This document shows positions 1 to 10,799 of a stretch of 64,000 nucleotides of DNA, one piece after another; position 1 is the stretch's first letter, and each line of letters opens with the position of its first letter. The DNA is from Apoderus coryli (taxonomy: Eukaryota; Arthropoda; Insecta; Coleoptera; Attelabidae). The position numbers and the translations under genes were made by a program. The notes under the pieces were generated by a model. It had not been told where the DNA came from and made no database searches. It saw nothing but the letters and a program-made list of their open reading frames with translations. The stretch covers positions 9,182,260 through 9,246,259 of the forward strand of contig OU452205.1 in NCBI GenBank assembly GCA_911728435.2, read 5' to 3'.

Positions 1-46
1 TACTAGTGGTGGTAAAACAAAACTTTTGGTCTATATATGAAAACGT

Positions 47-110
47 GCGATTATTTAAAGCCAAATCCGCAAATTCCATTTTCGTGTTTTGCAGGAGTTA
101 TTATAGATTG
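47..110 (+). repeat. short dispersed repeat, copy 1
   Basis: This stretch closely resembles 11,301-11,360. Both contain a GATT-TTTAA block followed by CAAATCC-CAAA-TCCATTT and CGTGTTTT. The two copies have diverged by several substitutions. The family and its limits are unknown; the first copy is cut by the window edge. Confidence 0.5.
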
Positions 111-444
111 CGGGAGTTATATGCAGCATAAATTCACTTTTTAAACTAATACTAGAAAATATATATATATGACTTTCATTTATTAAATAAACAATTTAAA
201 TTTAAATCATATATAATTTTTAATAACTTGCATTGACAATTTTGTGGATTAGTTTTGTTTTAAATTGAAAAAGGATATAAATTTTAATCTATAGCAAAAG
301 TTCGATGCCTCACTTATTTGTGGCAATTTTTCATCAACGAGCAAGGTTACAAAATAAAATCCTAGAGCCAGATATACAGTTTTGTTTCAACGAGTCTCTC
401 CTTATGATTAGTGATATATTATAGAGCTTGGTCACTTTATTTAT

Positions 445-965
445 TTGTTTCATTATCTACAAACACCAAACAAGTATGGTATTTACATGCAAGTACCCTC
501 CTACCTAACATACCTATCAACTAATATTGTTAATTCTTGTTTATTGGAGAAATATTTTCCGCGTTGTTGGAAAGTTGCTCGGTTTTGTCCGTTACCTAAG
601 AAGTCTGATGTTAAGGATTTTAATGCCTTTAGGCCAGTGAGTATTTGACCGTCCCTCTCGAAGGTTTTAGAAAGGGTGATGTATAAACAGAAATGTGCAT
701 ATGTTCAGGAATATTCTCTAATGCCTGTCACCCAGTCTGGTTTTAGAACCGGTCATGATTGTGGTACTGCACTTTTACATATTGTTGATGACATTATTAG
801 AGCAGCGGATCAGGGACTTGCTACTGTTTTGGTTTTGATTGATTTTTCTAGAGCGTTCGATACCATCGACCACTGCCTTTTGGTTGAGGTGCTGCATTTT
901 CTGGGATTTTCCGACACTGCAACGATTTTTTAATTCTGATTAAAAGAAGGTTGTTATGTTTCCTT
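445..965 (+). pseudogene. non-LTR retrotransposon reverse transcriptase, N-terminal fragment
   Basis: The plus-strand translation reads through the fingers and early palm of a LINE reverse transcriptase. CWKVARFCPLPKK is followed by a RPVSI block, an in-frame TGA at 646-648, then SGFRTGHDCGTALLHIVDDI and IDFSRAFDTIDH, which carries the first catalytic Asp region (motif A). Recognisable similarity probably starts near 490. After about 933 the frame is lost in a T-rich run around 961-976. The YADD-bearing palm is missing here. The element is dead and 5' and 3' truncated. It resembles the CR1/Jockey-like LINEs elsewhere in the window, but the clade is not certain. It may or may not belong with the RT piece at 2,505: both seem to include the SYL segment after motif A, which favours two separate insertions. 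Confidence 0.8.
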
Positions 966-2504
966 TTTTTTTTTTTGTAAATGCACATGAAGCGCGGCAG
1001 CTCTTCGTCTGGTGGCACTAGGTCGTGAGTTAGAGGGTTTACTTGGTTTTAAAAAATTAAAGATGGAATTTGTCAGGCGCCACTTACTTTTTTTTGAAAG
1101 TAGAAGGTGAAAGTAAGAAACCTAAAAAAGATGAAAACTAAGGTAGCTTGTCTAAAGAAAAAACAATTAAAATATTAAATTGAGTTTATTCAACCTTGGG
1201 TTATTTATTATGGATTAGCAATAATGTTGAGTAAATCTCTAATTAAGAATTCAATCAAAAAAAATAATTTAATTCGAAGTCAGATTACCGTAATAATCAC
1301 TAAATATTAATAATTATAAACTTAATTAATAAGCTTAAAAAATTGGAGAAACTTTGTACAGTGTTACTAGGGGAGATTCATGAATCTGTTTAACAAATAA
1401 ATACAATTCTAAGTAGGTAATTATTATTCGGTAGATAATGTTAAATTATATGTAAAATCTGAAAATAATGTAAATATCAAAAAATCAAAACTTGACAATG
1501 AAATCTAGTTAGTAGAATGTTAGTAAACTATTCTTAAACTGGCCTTTTAAACAGGGGGCTCCCGTGAAGTAAACTTCACCAATGTCTTATAGCTTGCGTA
1601 ACTACGATGGCGAAAGCATTGTGATGGATGGATTTCTGATCATACCAAAAACGATGTAGTTGCACAGCTTACATAACCACAATCATGGAGGTGTGGATCA
1701 AGATGATTATCTGACCATATCAAAAATATCGATGTAGATACTATTTCGATAGTATATAAAAAAAACCCTAAATAGAAATATCTATTTTATATTTGAACAT
1801 TATATAGAGCAAAAAACTTTAAACTTACCCCTGTAGTTAAATGGGGGTTTTGTAATCCAAATACGCCAAACAACACAGAACTTAGATAGAGATTTTGGTT
1901 TTATAACTGTTGAACTCAATGAACGGTGAATACTCTATAATTAACAACACTAATTTTGTAACAAAGCCCAAAATTGGAATACTTAGCACGTTAATTTTCT
2001 TCTCATAATAGAGTTTTTAACAAATCTACCAACAATCAAAGAATGTCCAGCTCGTTTTAAAAATTGTCTTGTTCTTATCGAGAAGCCAGGACGATATAGC
2101 CAAATCTCGGCGCTACTCAAGCGTAGGCCTATGAGTCTAGGAAATAATTATTATTCCCTTACCAAAACTATTAAATAGCAAATAGGAGAAACGGCATACA
2201 TGAAGACAAATAAAATGGTTTATTGGCGCAAAGGTCCAACTAAAGGATTCCAGTAGCGAAATTGAAATGGAATATACAGGGGTGTAAGTATGTAGTCGTT
2301 AGTAATATATTTGTTTATACAATTTTATTATAATTATACTTTTATTTTTCAGATACAGGAGATATCCACAACATTGATTTAGAATAGATTGTATGTCACA
2401 ATATGACTATCCAAAAATTATAATAGAAAAATATTTAATTAAATCGTGTCATTTTTACTCTATATTATACAAATTTTAGAGAGAAAAAAATATGCTACAA
2501 CACT
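966..2504. other. AT-rich stretch without recognisable gene
   Basis: I see no coding signal, RNA gene or clear repeat in these 1.5 kb, which separate two LINE fragments. They could be an insertion that split one LINE or simply older sequence between two insertions. No terminal repeats were found at either edge. Confidence 0.4.
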
Positions 2505-3551
2505 GCTGGGTAGTTTATATCAAGCTATTTGGGGAATAGATCAGAATTTGTGGAGACACATGTGGGTCAATCGTCACGGAGTGGCATTGACTGCGGAGTT
2601 CCTCAGGGCTCAATTTTGGGCCCCTTACAATTCAACTTATACACAAGTAATTTGGTTTTCACTACGAGAAAGTGCACCATGCATATGTACGCTGATGATA
2701 CTCAGCTGTATTATTCATTTCCACCGGATGATCGGCGTGCAGCCGAGTCTGTTGTGAATGAGGATTTAAGGGTACTTGTCGAGCGGTCGCACCTGCATCA
2801 TTTGCAGATAAACCCGTCAAAGTCTACTGTTCTGTTCTTTGGAAGGAACCGAAAACACCTAGCAGCTAATATGAGGATCAAAATAAATGGATCGGATTTA
2901 ACTTCAGTTGATAAGACCCGTAACTTGGGGTTGAATATGGACACGGATCTACGTTTTGGATCCCATGTTGGTTTTTGTCTACAAAAATCTTACAGAGCGT
3001 TAAAGATGCTGTACCTCCATCGAAGCCTGTTGTCACGTTCATTGAAGTTGCAACTTAGTGACTCATTGATGCTCAGTCACTTCAGCTTTTGTGATGTGAC
3101 TTACGGATCTTGTATTAGTCAGCGTGACAGTGACCGAATTGAAAAGATGCAGAAATCGTGCTTGTGTTTTGTTTATGGTATCAGGAAATTTGATCCGGTG
3201 TCTTATAAACTCGGGGAGGCAGGCTGGCTGCGTATGAACGAAAGATGAAAACTTCATTCTTTGGTCCTCTTTCACAGAATCCTAACAGAATTGAAACCAG
3301 AATATTTGGCTCGGAAAATTAGATACAGGACGGACGTGCATAACTTGAACTTAAGGCATAGAGGATTGTTAGCATTGCCGCCGCATAAAACGACTCTGTT
3401 TAGACGAAGTTTTTCCTACAATATATGCGTGTTGTATAATGAAGTTCCGAAGAGTTTTAAATCATTGCCTTTAATGAAATTCAAGGTGCAAGTGAAAAAA
3501 GAGACTTCTCACCATCAGAAATGTATAGGTATACAGGAAAAAAAATGGTAA
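2505..3551 (+). pseudogene. non-LTR retrotransposon reverse transcriptase, palm to thumb
   Basis: One frame (third) carries a LINE RT from the end of motif A onward. YLGNRSEFVETHVG is followed by GVPQGSILGPL (motif B), MYADDTQLYYSF with the catalytic YADD, then LQINPSKSTVLFFGR and the thumb. It continues through LGEAGWLRMNER, an in-frame TGA at 3,246-3,248 (likely a decayed Arg CGA codon), and a C-terminal region with PHKTTLFRRSF and YNEVPKSFKSLPLMKFK, a typical LINE C-terminus. There is also a stop at 2,511-2,513. The element lacks its endonuclease and 5' half. The clade is most like CR1/Daphne/Jockey-type insect LINEs; I cannot decide between them by eye. Confidence 0.85.
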
Positions 3552-3866
3552 ATTTTGTTGCAGCCTGCGGAAATAGATTTACTTGGGTTTCTGATTGTTG
3601 GGTGACTGTTTTTATAAGTATTTGTGTGATACCTACTCTATTACGACAGTGATTTGATTGTTTAATTAGATTTATTTTATTCTGGTCAGGGACCAGACTA
3701 GAACTTTCATAGTTTGATTCTGGTTCCTTTTTGCGAGAACACAGTAGAGAACTTCTGTTATATATATGTAATTTATTACCTAATTGATAATGTAATATTA
3801 TATTGTTGTTATTTTGTAAGATGTGTTGATTTTCGCAAATAAAATTACAATTATTATTAACCACAC
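3552..3866 (+). repeat. 3' UTR and tail of the LINE at 2.5 kb
   Basis: The sequence after the RT ends with GCAAATAAAATTAC and a short ATT-rich tail at about 3,835-3,862. A very similar end (GGCAAAATAAAC then ATT repeats) closes the LINE at 26.3 kb, which supports reading this as a LINE 3' terminus. Poly-ATT rather than poly-A tails are known for CR1-like elements. Confidence 0.55.
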
Positions 3867-4171
3867 AAACCCTAAACAAATGAGAAACAAACATAACATA
3901 TCGAAAACAAAAAGAAGAAATTATTCAAATATCAAGAAAACATTTTTAAGACTCACTAAGGTCTCTTCGTAGAACACGTGATCTACCTACACAACGATAA
4001 CAATCGTGTTTTGTTTAAATTATGTGTTTAAATTATGCGTATAAAACGCAAGAGAACTGGTTTAAGTACCTTACAGTCCATTACCATGAGGCTTATCTTT
4101 GTTTTTTGAAATGTGCTAACATAACAATGTTTTAACTTTAACTTTATCATAAAATGAATTTGGTTCTGTAA

Positions 4172-4330
4172 TAATAAATGAAAAATAATTTCGTGACATA
4201 GCGGACAAAATGACTGGTTTTATTACACAAGTGATTTTCTTTAATTTACCAGGGCCTCAGTCTAATTCAGTAGAACCCGAGCGAGGCATGGGTCGACAGA
4301 TACTGACGAATACTGACGTTGCCCATCTAC
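4172..4330 (+). repeat. dispersed repeat, copy 1 (partner at 30.74 kb)
   Basis: About 150 bp match 30,743-30,890, including CAGGGCCTCAGTCTAATTCA and CGACAGATACTGACGAAT. The copies share no recognisable protein. The family is unknown. Confidence 0.65.
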
Positions 4331-4447
4331 AATATCGGCCTGCATTTAGTCACAAATCCTTTTTAATTTTTTTTCCGCAATGTGATCTGTGATTGATGAT
4401 TAATCCTTAAATATCTAAATTGGCTTTCTAATTCCGACTTTACTATT

Positions 4448-4489
4448 ACCACTGATGATGAGAGTGTATACTCTCGAAACATGTATGGT
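4448..4489 (+). ncRNA. hammerhead ribozyme-like motif
   Basis: The sequence contains the hammerhead core CTGATGA (4,452-4,458) and GAAAC (4,476-4,480). They are separated by a 6-bp stem II (GAGAGT pairing with ACTCTC, 4-nt loop). GAAAC leads into a palindromic ACATGT, as in hammerheads with a minimal stem III. ACCA just before the core can pair with TGGT just after the predicted cleavage position (GTA), giving a stem I. One extra T sits at the base of stem II, so activity is uncertain. Hammerheads of this kind are known from Penelope-like elements and retrozymes. No Penelope coding sequence is seen next to it. Confidence 0.5.
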
Positions 4490-4520
4490 TTTAATTTAAT
4501 TTAATTATAGAAGATTATAT

Positions 4521-4920
4521 TGTGGAGTAGACGTCTTTCATTCCATTACATTTTAACTCCTCTTCATGGATTATTTTTCGAAAAAAAAAAAAAATTTATT
4601 TACGCTTTTGTTTATATTAAGTTTTATCCAACTTTTTTAATACAAGAGCCACTGACAAATTTACATTTTTTTAATCGCATTAATCAGTGGCTTTTGATAT
4701 TAGTCCGGAAGGAGTATTTTTTTTTGCTTAACATTTAGAATTTTAAATAGTGGCGCAATACCCAGATAATGAGCACAAACATTATAATTACGTATTATAC
4801 AAGAAATCCCTTGCGGGATTTCTCAGTCGTCTTATCTATAACAAAAGTCATTGAGGTTTGTAAAAAAAAAAATAAAAAGAAAATTAAAAAAAAAAATCAA
4901 AATGAATTTGTATCCGTAAA
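4521..4920. other. AT-rich stretch, no gene seen
   Basis: The stretch holds A-runs at about 4,580-4,594 and 4,860-4,898 and nothing I can identify as coding. Confidence 0.4.
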
Positions 4921-5627
4921 TACCGGGTGTCCCACCGGGAAGGGATTCGATCGATTATAGAGAAACTGCACTGTGGAACAATCTGAAAATCTGGTGTTGT
5001 CCGTAGGTCGACGGGACCAATTCGGCTACAATGTTTTCAAGAATCTAGTAGTTCCGGTTATACCGGAATTGGATGTCAACTTCCTTATTTCAAATACGAC
5101 ACTATATAAATTAATTTTTTTTGGAGTCTCCTTGTAATTGTAAACATATTTCATGCATAATATGTTATACCTATCGCCAGCCGTTTTCGAAATATTTGAA
5201 ATTTGATGTCAAAAATGACGTTTTCAGAATAAAGAATAATAACAATTTTTTTTTTATATGGAAGCTTTAATAATTTAATTTGTTAGAATATCCTAGGAGA
5301 TATAGACCTACTTTAGGCTCCTACGTATATTTTTTTAGTAAATATTAATACAGGGTATTTGAAAAAAAGGGTAAAAAATCAAATTGAAAAAAGTGTCAAA
5401 ATGTAAAATTTTTAAATGGCAACCCCCCATTTTATATATTTTTTTGCATCAAAAATCTGAGCAAGTTTAAGAAAAGATGTCTATCCCAAAAACTGATAGT
5501 TTTCAAAATATTGACAATTTTACATTCTATTACAATAGTGATATGAATTTGAAATTCAATTGATTTTAGTTCCACAGTGTAGTTTCTCCATAACAGATCG
5601 AATCCCTTCCCGGTGGGACACCCGGTA
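4921..5627. mobile_element. 707-bp inverted-repeat MITE, mariner-like ends
   Basis: The two ends are inverted repeats of about 58 bp with only a few mismatches. They begin TACCGGGTGTCCCACCGGGA and run to CACTGTGGAA (4,921-4,978 and 5,568-5,627). If the outer TA is the target duplication, the element proper is CCGGGTGTCCC to GGGACACCCGG, as in Tc1/mariner-type elements. The interior has no transposase. A related half element, in the other orientation, lies at 52,310-52,494 and reproduces the subterminal motif TTCCGGT-ATACCGGAA as well as the TIR. Confidence 0.75.
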
Positions 5628-5639
5628 TATATGAAAAAT

Positions 5640-7400
5640 AATTATTGAGCATACAGAAAAGCGAATGAAGAAGACTAACGTTTCTTAATTGGAAAAAGAC
5701 AGTGGCCTCAGGCTTTTATGCCTAATGTGTACTGGTTATTTATATTGAACTGCATTAGTTGAACACTTGTGAACCAATTTTCTACTCTTTATTCATGAAC
5801 CTTGTTTTATATACTTATTTGTGGAATAAGTTTCATGTCCAACTTAATTTCTGGTGGTAGCACGTTTCGGCGAACACCGGCGATTTTCTTGACTCCGTGA
5901 AGTGCTTATTTTATTATTTTTTTTTTACCTTAAACCGTTTTGGTAATCCAAAAATAAGACTTTAACTTAATATTTCTTTCCGTGTAATTACCATTATCGT
6001 CTACGACAAATACACCAATATATTTTAAAGTCAACATTACACATTATAGAACAATGTTGATTTTTCTTCTAAATACTGTGAAAGAAAACCCATAAATTTT
6101 TTTAAAATTACCTCTCCTCTGGTATTTTCATACATGCTCTATTCAATATATGTTTTTATTCGTTAAGGAAAATATTTTTATTTGAGATGAATAGCGTTCG
6201 GAGCGCACATAATTTGAACGAGCTTTCCGGTGGCATAGATAAAGTATGTAGCATATGTATCAATTTTGTTTGGACAAAAGCTTAGCCGGGACGCTACCAT
6301 TTATCTGACTAGCTAAATAATGATGAGATTCTTTTTATTCTTTGACTGCTTCTGTGGTGGATTTCCAGCTTAGGTAGCAGGGATAATAATGATTTTTTAT
6401 ATTATATAGTGGCAAGTCGTCGTGCTTAAACACAATAATATTTTGCATTATTAGAATTATAACAAAAATATAGTAAATCAAGTTGAATTACAGTTTATAA
6501 GTTGCTCGGGTTATATTTAGTAGAAATATTAAGACTCAATTTATAAAGACACATCAATTTTCCTATGAAAAAAAAATGAATGACCTATCAGGGTTACATT
6601 TTAAAATTTAATGGGTATGGAAATGAAACGTGACCAAAATATTTATTATTAATTTATGTTGGTGAAATAGTGTTCCTATTGCTGATAACTGTTTAAAAAT
6701 TTGAAATCAAATTCACCATAGTAGAGAGTAGTTTTAATATATATTCAAATACCTAATTTTAAGTGTATATTATCTGTTTTACTCCTCTTTGAGAATTTGA
6801 TATCGTGAGTGTTATGAGGATGAAGGATCATGAGGGAATTAATATGTAAGTTTGTGTAGGATTCATATAACAAATTGAATTTTTTACTTTTATCTTATAC
6901 ACCATAAGTAATTAATGCTTCTTAACTTGATACACGCGAGGTGTCATATTTCAATGAAATATACACACAAAAAATAAATTGCTTGGTTTAAATCGATAAG
7001 TTTCTATAGATTTGTATATCCCGAAGTAGCTATCTATTTCAATGTAGATTATCAAATTCTCAATGGTATTAATTTGAATGGAGCAAATGAATAATTATTA
7101 ATTTTAGGATGCTTGAATACACATTTTAAGAGTAATTACTACTTATTCCATAAAAATGTAGAGTTAAATTAAATAAACTGGTTACTTAATCATAACATAC
7201 AGGGTTCAGAAGAAAGTATAGCGTCTGATTACATTGATAATTTTTACTAAATATATAGTAACCAATCAAATTACTTAATTTTAAGTCATGTGTCAAATTT
7301 CGTCCAATCACATCTGGATTACAGCGATAATACCCTACATGTGGTGTTTTCAGTTTGGTGTTTTTTTATTAAAAATTAACTAAACGTCAAACTGACAACT
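5640..7400. other. AT-rich stretch with no clear gene
   Basis: No coding signal was found. On the minus strand at 5,860-5,890, GCCGAAACGTGC follows a GGCG/CGCC hairpin. This resembles the distal half of the hammerhead-like motifs elsewhere, but the CTGANGA box is not intact, so it is not called. Confidence 0.35.
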
Positions 7401-7409
7401 GGTTTAAAA

Positions 7410-8461
7410 ATGTCGCAAAGATATTATATCTAATAATATACCAAAAAATACAATCAAATCAAAAAATATGTATGGAAAATATTTCTCGAGTTTTGTGCGA
7501 CCAGAGAATACGAACTGAATACTGAAACGAGTTTGCATAATTTGGCTAATATATTGAAAGATTATGCGGTAAATATGAGAAAAGCTGGCGGAATTGAATA
7601 CTTCAATGACTTCAAAATTGTAGTTTACCAGTGTGCTATTCAAAAATGCGCGAGATGCAAGAAATGCAAAACGTAAAAGATTATAGCAGGGTCTAAACAA
7701 ACGAAAATGCAGTTCATCAACTTTGAGTTCAAATGATTTGGCTAGAATCATTGGATTATGGGATGAATGTACATCAGAAGGTTTACAAAACATTTTTTCC
7801 CATATTGTAGCTGTTGAGTTAGCTTGGCGAGGTGGTGAACCAGCTGATTGCCTTATAGATTATTTCACAATTGAGAAAAATAATGATGGAACGGCAACCA
7901 ACAGAATTGAATACAATCCAATATTCAGTAAAACATGCCAAGGAGGATCGAAAAGTTGTACAAATAGTAAGTGGCTTGTTCCAAATATTGCAAACGAAAG
8001 TGCATGCCCTGTTCGGCTATTCCATAAATTATTGTCCAAAAGGGGGAAAAATATTACTTCCAGTCGCCTATCCAAATCGTTTCTGGAAATCCGAAAGTGC
8101 CACATGGTTTGACAATATACCGGTAGGCAAGAACAAATTAATATGTGGACCAAATCATCCGCGCAAGCTATTGGTTTGGACACTAAGTGTAAAAAGATAT
8201 CCAATCATTCGAATAGATCAACTGCAGTTAGCCATTTGGCAAATAAAGGAATTCCTGAACAGCAATTAATAAAAATATGCTAGCAGCTCTAATTCAATTA
8301 AACCGTATTTGAATATTAACCAAGAACGCCATGGTGAAATAATCAAAATTATCAGAGGAATTTCTTCAACAGTGGAAATTAACAATCCGTCAACTTCAGC
8401 AAACCCTTCTTCCAATTTAACATTTACCAATTGTACTTTTCACAACTGTAGTTTTAAATAA
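7410..8461 (+). pseudogene. Crypton-type tyrosine recombinase relic
   Basis: Crypton recombinases move DNA by a tyrosine recombinase (R-H-x-x-R-Y chemistry) instead of a DDE transposase. An ATG at 7,410 begins MSQRYYI, followed by two stops. The same frame then gives a helical SAM-like N-domain (KKYVWKIFLEFCATREYELN, then LHNLANILKDYAVNMRK). After a frameshift near 7,640 comes a stop at 7,684 and then LARIIGLWDE and LAWRGGEPADCLIDYF, which contains the likely first catalytic Arg. Next are CPVRLFHKLLSKRGK, then in another frame ATWFDNIPVGKN, then ISNHSNRSTAVSHLANKG with the H-x-x-R motif (His codon 8,206-8,208, Arg 8,215-8,217). After a last shift at about 8,280 comes SIKPYLNINQERHGEI with the presumed nucleophile Tyr (8,306-8,308). 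A Cys/His-containing tail ends at TAA 8,459-8,461. At least three frameshifts and several stops make it inactive. Order and motifs fit Crypton elements with an approximately 350-residue protein. Confidence 0.8.
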
Positions 8462-8580
8462 AAATGAATAATATTTGTTTGATTAAAACTAATACATTTT
8501 GTATTGAAAATTATTAAACGTCAGATTCACAATCAAATTTTTGATATCTACAAAGTAAAAAATTATCTTATTGAATACTC

Positions 8581-8740
8581 CTCGGGCCTTGATAAATGCT
8601 CAAAATTTTGTCATAGAGAATCCTTCAAGCGAGTTGCTCAAGGATAATAGCCCTCGGCCTGCGGCCTTGGGCTATTATCAAGCAACACGCTTCGGCATTC
8701 TCTATGACAAAATTATCTCGGTATTATCAAGACCCTAGGG
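8581..8740. repeat. 160-bp imperfect palindrome (long hairpin)
   Basis: Two arms of about 72 bp are inverted copies. AATTTTGTCATAGAGAAT on the left is mirrored by ATTCTCTATGACAAAATT on the right, and GATAATAGCCC by GGGCTATTATC around a short GC-rich centre. It lies 120 bp after the Crypton relic. It may be a MITE or fold-back element; no target duplication was found. Confidence 0.7.
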
Positions 8741-8751
8741 GTATTACTACT

Positions 8752-8990
8752 GAAAATTTAATACGATTATATTGAGAATATGAATTCTCAAAGTAAGTAT
8801 AGAATTAGATTATATTAAATTTTGAGAATATGAGCTCGTACAGGGTTTAGATTTAAGTATTATATCTGATTGCATTGAAAATTTAATACGATTATATTGA
8901 GAATATGATTTCTCAAAGTAAGAATAGCATTAGATTATATTAAACATTTGGTATGACTATTTTGAGAATATATGTTCGTAAACAAACTGG
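8752..8990 (+). repeat. diverged tandem duplication, period about 125 bp
   Basis: The unit beginning GAAAATTTAATACGATTATA at 8,752 is repeated at 8,877 with similar continuation (GAATATGA, TCTCAAAGTAAG, ATTAGATTATATTAAA). The second copy has a small insertion of about 15 bp near its end. Confidence 0.7.
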
Positions 8991-9022
8991 ATGATTTATT
9001 TCTATTAAACTCTACATATTCT

Positions 9023-9242
9023 CTAGCGAATATCCTCAAGATCATCACAATCGTAAAAATTTCTTTGTTGTGTTAATTGATTCCAACAGAGAACCGCTTC
9101 CAGTCTGGCCAATATAACTGTGCTTACAATTGTTTTCTGAGCATTTAAGATAATATATTCCAGACTTTTCTGGAACAGGTAGCATTTCTTTCGAATTTGC
9201 AACAATTAGCCTAAGTTGTGTAATTTTTGAAACAAACGTCAT
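9023..9242 (-). pseudogene. Penelope-like element GIY-YIG endonuclease fragment
   Basis: The minus-strand reading contains KSGIYYLKC and CKHSYIGQTG, the paired GIY and YIG motifs of the endonuclease domain found at the C-terminus of Penelope-like element polyproteins. The two Cys pairs (LKC and NNC) resemble the metal-binding site common in this domain. The frame is lost after LLESI; a second frame over 9,023-9,205 covers the same bases. No RT is seen on either side. It is a 5'-truncated relic of a different copy from that at 40.9 kb. Confidence 0.75.
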
Positions 9243-9249
9243 AATCTAG

Positions 9250-9670
9250 TGGCGTAAGATGCCCTGTCATAACATCCGTCAAATAATGATACGAAACATG
9301 GGAAACGTTCGCATTATAACGATTAGGACGAAACTGCTATGTTATGATATTGATGAGCGCCAACGCTTAGCTGTTACCAGTGTTACCGTTCTATAGAAAA
9401 TTTCCCAAGCATCATATAATTTATCCTTTGAGAACGAGCGATAATAAATTCTTACGTGTATATTCACTTAGTAGCTCGCGCTGTCCGTTGCTTAATTAAT
9501 TATCTTGATATCTTGTGGAGACTCTATGCCTCCTATTGCACCCCTCAAATCTGGCCCTGGTGTCCATAATTCCACTCTCACAATAAACTGGGCGTGTCTA
9601 TCGAGGTGTAAAGTTACCTGTGCGTGAAGGGAACATTTCCATATCACATATAATTATAGGTACATTTTGG
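9250..9670. other. no gene seen
   Basis: The composition is mixed and I recognise no motif. Confidence 0.35.
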
Positions 9671-9671
9671 A

Positions 9672-9725
9672 AAAAATCGGTTATGTCGCCCCAAAACTTT
9701 CCCGCCAAGATATAATCTAAAATAT
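9672..9725 (+). repeat. short dispersed repeat (partner inverted at 56.6 kb)
   Basis: AAAATCGGTTATGTCGCCCC and the following AAAACTTTCCCGCCAAGATA recur in reverse complement at 56,597-56,652 with few changes. Confidence 0.6.
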
Positions 9726-9964
9726 ATTTTTTGGAGTTTTGACTTTTACTTCTCACTTATAACACATTCACTCCACTTCAGTATGGCCTATTTCTCTAAA
9801 CTGAAATAAATTAGCTGGGTAACGAAAGAGACTCTGGAAATGGTCTTAGTCGGCTGAGGGGACTTAAAAATGGTTATATCCGTCTCTACCTCATTTTTTT
9901 AGCGCGTTTACAATACAATACCCCTGGGTCGGGAAAGTCAAAATAAAAATGAGCGGAAAAAAAA

Positions 9965-10030
9965 ATGCAAGCGCAGGGATCTGAATCCAGGACTTGCATG
10001 TATGCAAAGCATGCCTTATATAATGGTTAT
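9965..10030 (-). repeat. tRNA-Ala-derived SINE-like fragment
   Basis: On the minus strand, GCATGCTTTGCATACATGC forms an anticodon arm with a UGC anticodon loop. It is followed by AGTCCTGGATTCAGATCCC, close to a T-arm and B-box. The D-arm is degenerate. The best reading is a decayed tRNA-Ala-derived SINE or tRNA pseudogene. A related sequence on the plus strand is at 24,511-24,572. Confidence 0.5.
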
Positions 10031-10146
10031 TTTCTCAGTTGAAAACGAAAAAAAGCTTTGGGCGGCGTACATCTATCGGTTTGGAGGCATGGGCGTATCA
10101 TTATTACTTTACCTAAATAAAGCAAATTTATATACAATGTGTCCAC

Positions 10147-10607
10147 GGATAGAGTTTGGAAGAGGAAAAACTTTTTTATTTGTCGATTTAGAAGAAAAAG
10201 TAATTCTTTATAAAAACGTCTGCTTGTGTCGAAACTACAATTTCAAATACCAAATTTACGATTACTATATCAAAAATAACATTTTTAATGATTTTGATTT
10301 TTTTGTTTTTTTTTTAATTTTATGAAAATATTTTCAAAACCGTGATTTATTACACCAATTGTGCAAAAAAACACTAATACACTTTTTTCTCAAAGTGGTT
10401 AATTTCATAGCTACTATTAAAATAATAAAATTAAAAAAACAAGAAAATCAAAATCATTAAAAATATTAATTTTGATATACCCTGTATAGAAATCGTAAAT
10501 TTGGTATTTGAATTTGTAGTTTTGACACAAGCAGACGCTTTTATAAAAAATGACTTTTTTTTCTAAATCTACAAATAAAAAAGTTTTTCTTCTTCCAAAC
10601 TCTATCC
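10147..10607. mobile_element. inverted-repeat (fold-back) element, 461 bp
   Basis: The arms of about 175-180 bp (10,147-10,322 and 10,428-10,607) are inverted copies. They begin GGATAGAGTTTGGAAG and end CTTCCAAACTCTATCC. Both arms share a stretch translating to KTFLFVDLE, but these are mirrored shadows with no sign of a real protein. The terminal motif with its flank (ATGTGTCCACGGATAGAG) occurs a third time at 10,608-10,632, right after the right arm. Confidence 0.7.
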
Positions 10608-10731
10608 AATGTGTCCACGGATAGAGTTTGGAACCTTGTAAGAGATAATGATAATAAAAATGGTAATACGACCAAAGTACATAATGTAGAATGTTTAAAA
10701 TACTCATTGTGCAAGCAGGTACGCTCATGAA

Positions 10732-10797
10732 GGGTTTTAATCAGTACCTGGTTATTTTGAGGTAACTTTAACTATACTATACCACTGAGCTATGCGC
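10732..10797 (-). repeat. tRNA-like sequence with A-box
   Basis: The minus strand reads GCGCATAGCTCAGTGGTATAG, matching a tRNA 5' end and A-box (TAGCTCAGTGG). About 30 nt further on, a weak B-box-like GGTACTGATTAAAACCC follows. It cannot fold as an intact tRNA, so a SINE head or tRNA pseudogene is likely. Confidence 0.45.
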
Positions 10798-10799
10798 AT

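Noticed and set aside
3481..3894. Minus-strand 137-codon ORF
   Set aside because: It runs antisense across a LINE C-terminus and 3' UTR and has no recognisable motif.
5855..5895. Minus-strand GCCGAAACGTGC with a GC hairpin as a hammerhead
   Set aside because: The first core box is degraded (no CTGANGA), so it is at most a decayed relative.
7404..7793. Minus-strand 129-codon ORF
   Set aside because: It is the antisense shadow of the Crypton N-terminal region.
10002..10728. Two opposite-strand ORFs with nearly the same protein
   Set aside because: They are mirror readings of the two arms of a fold-back element, so the similarity reflects DNA inversion and not protein conservation.
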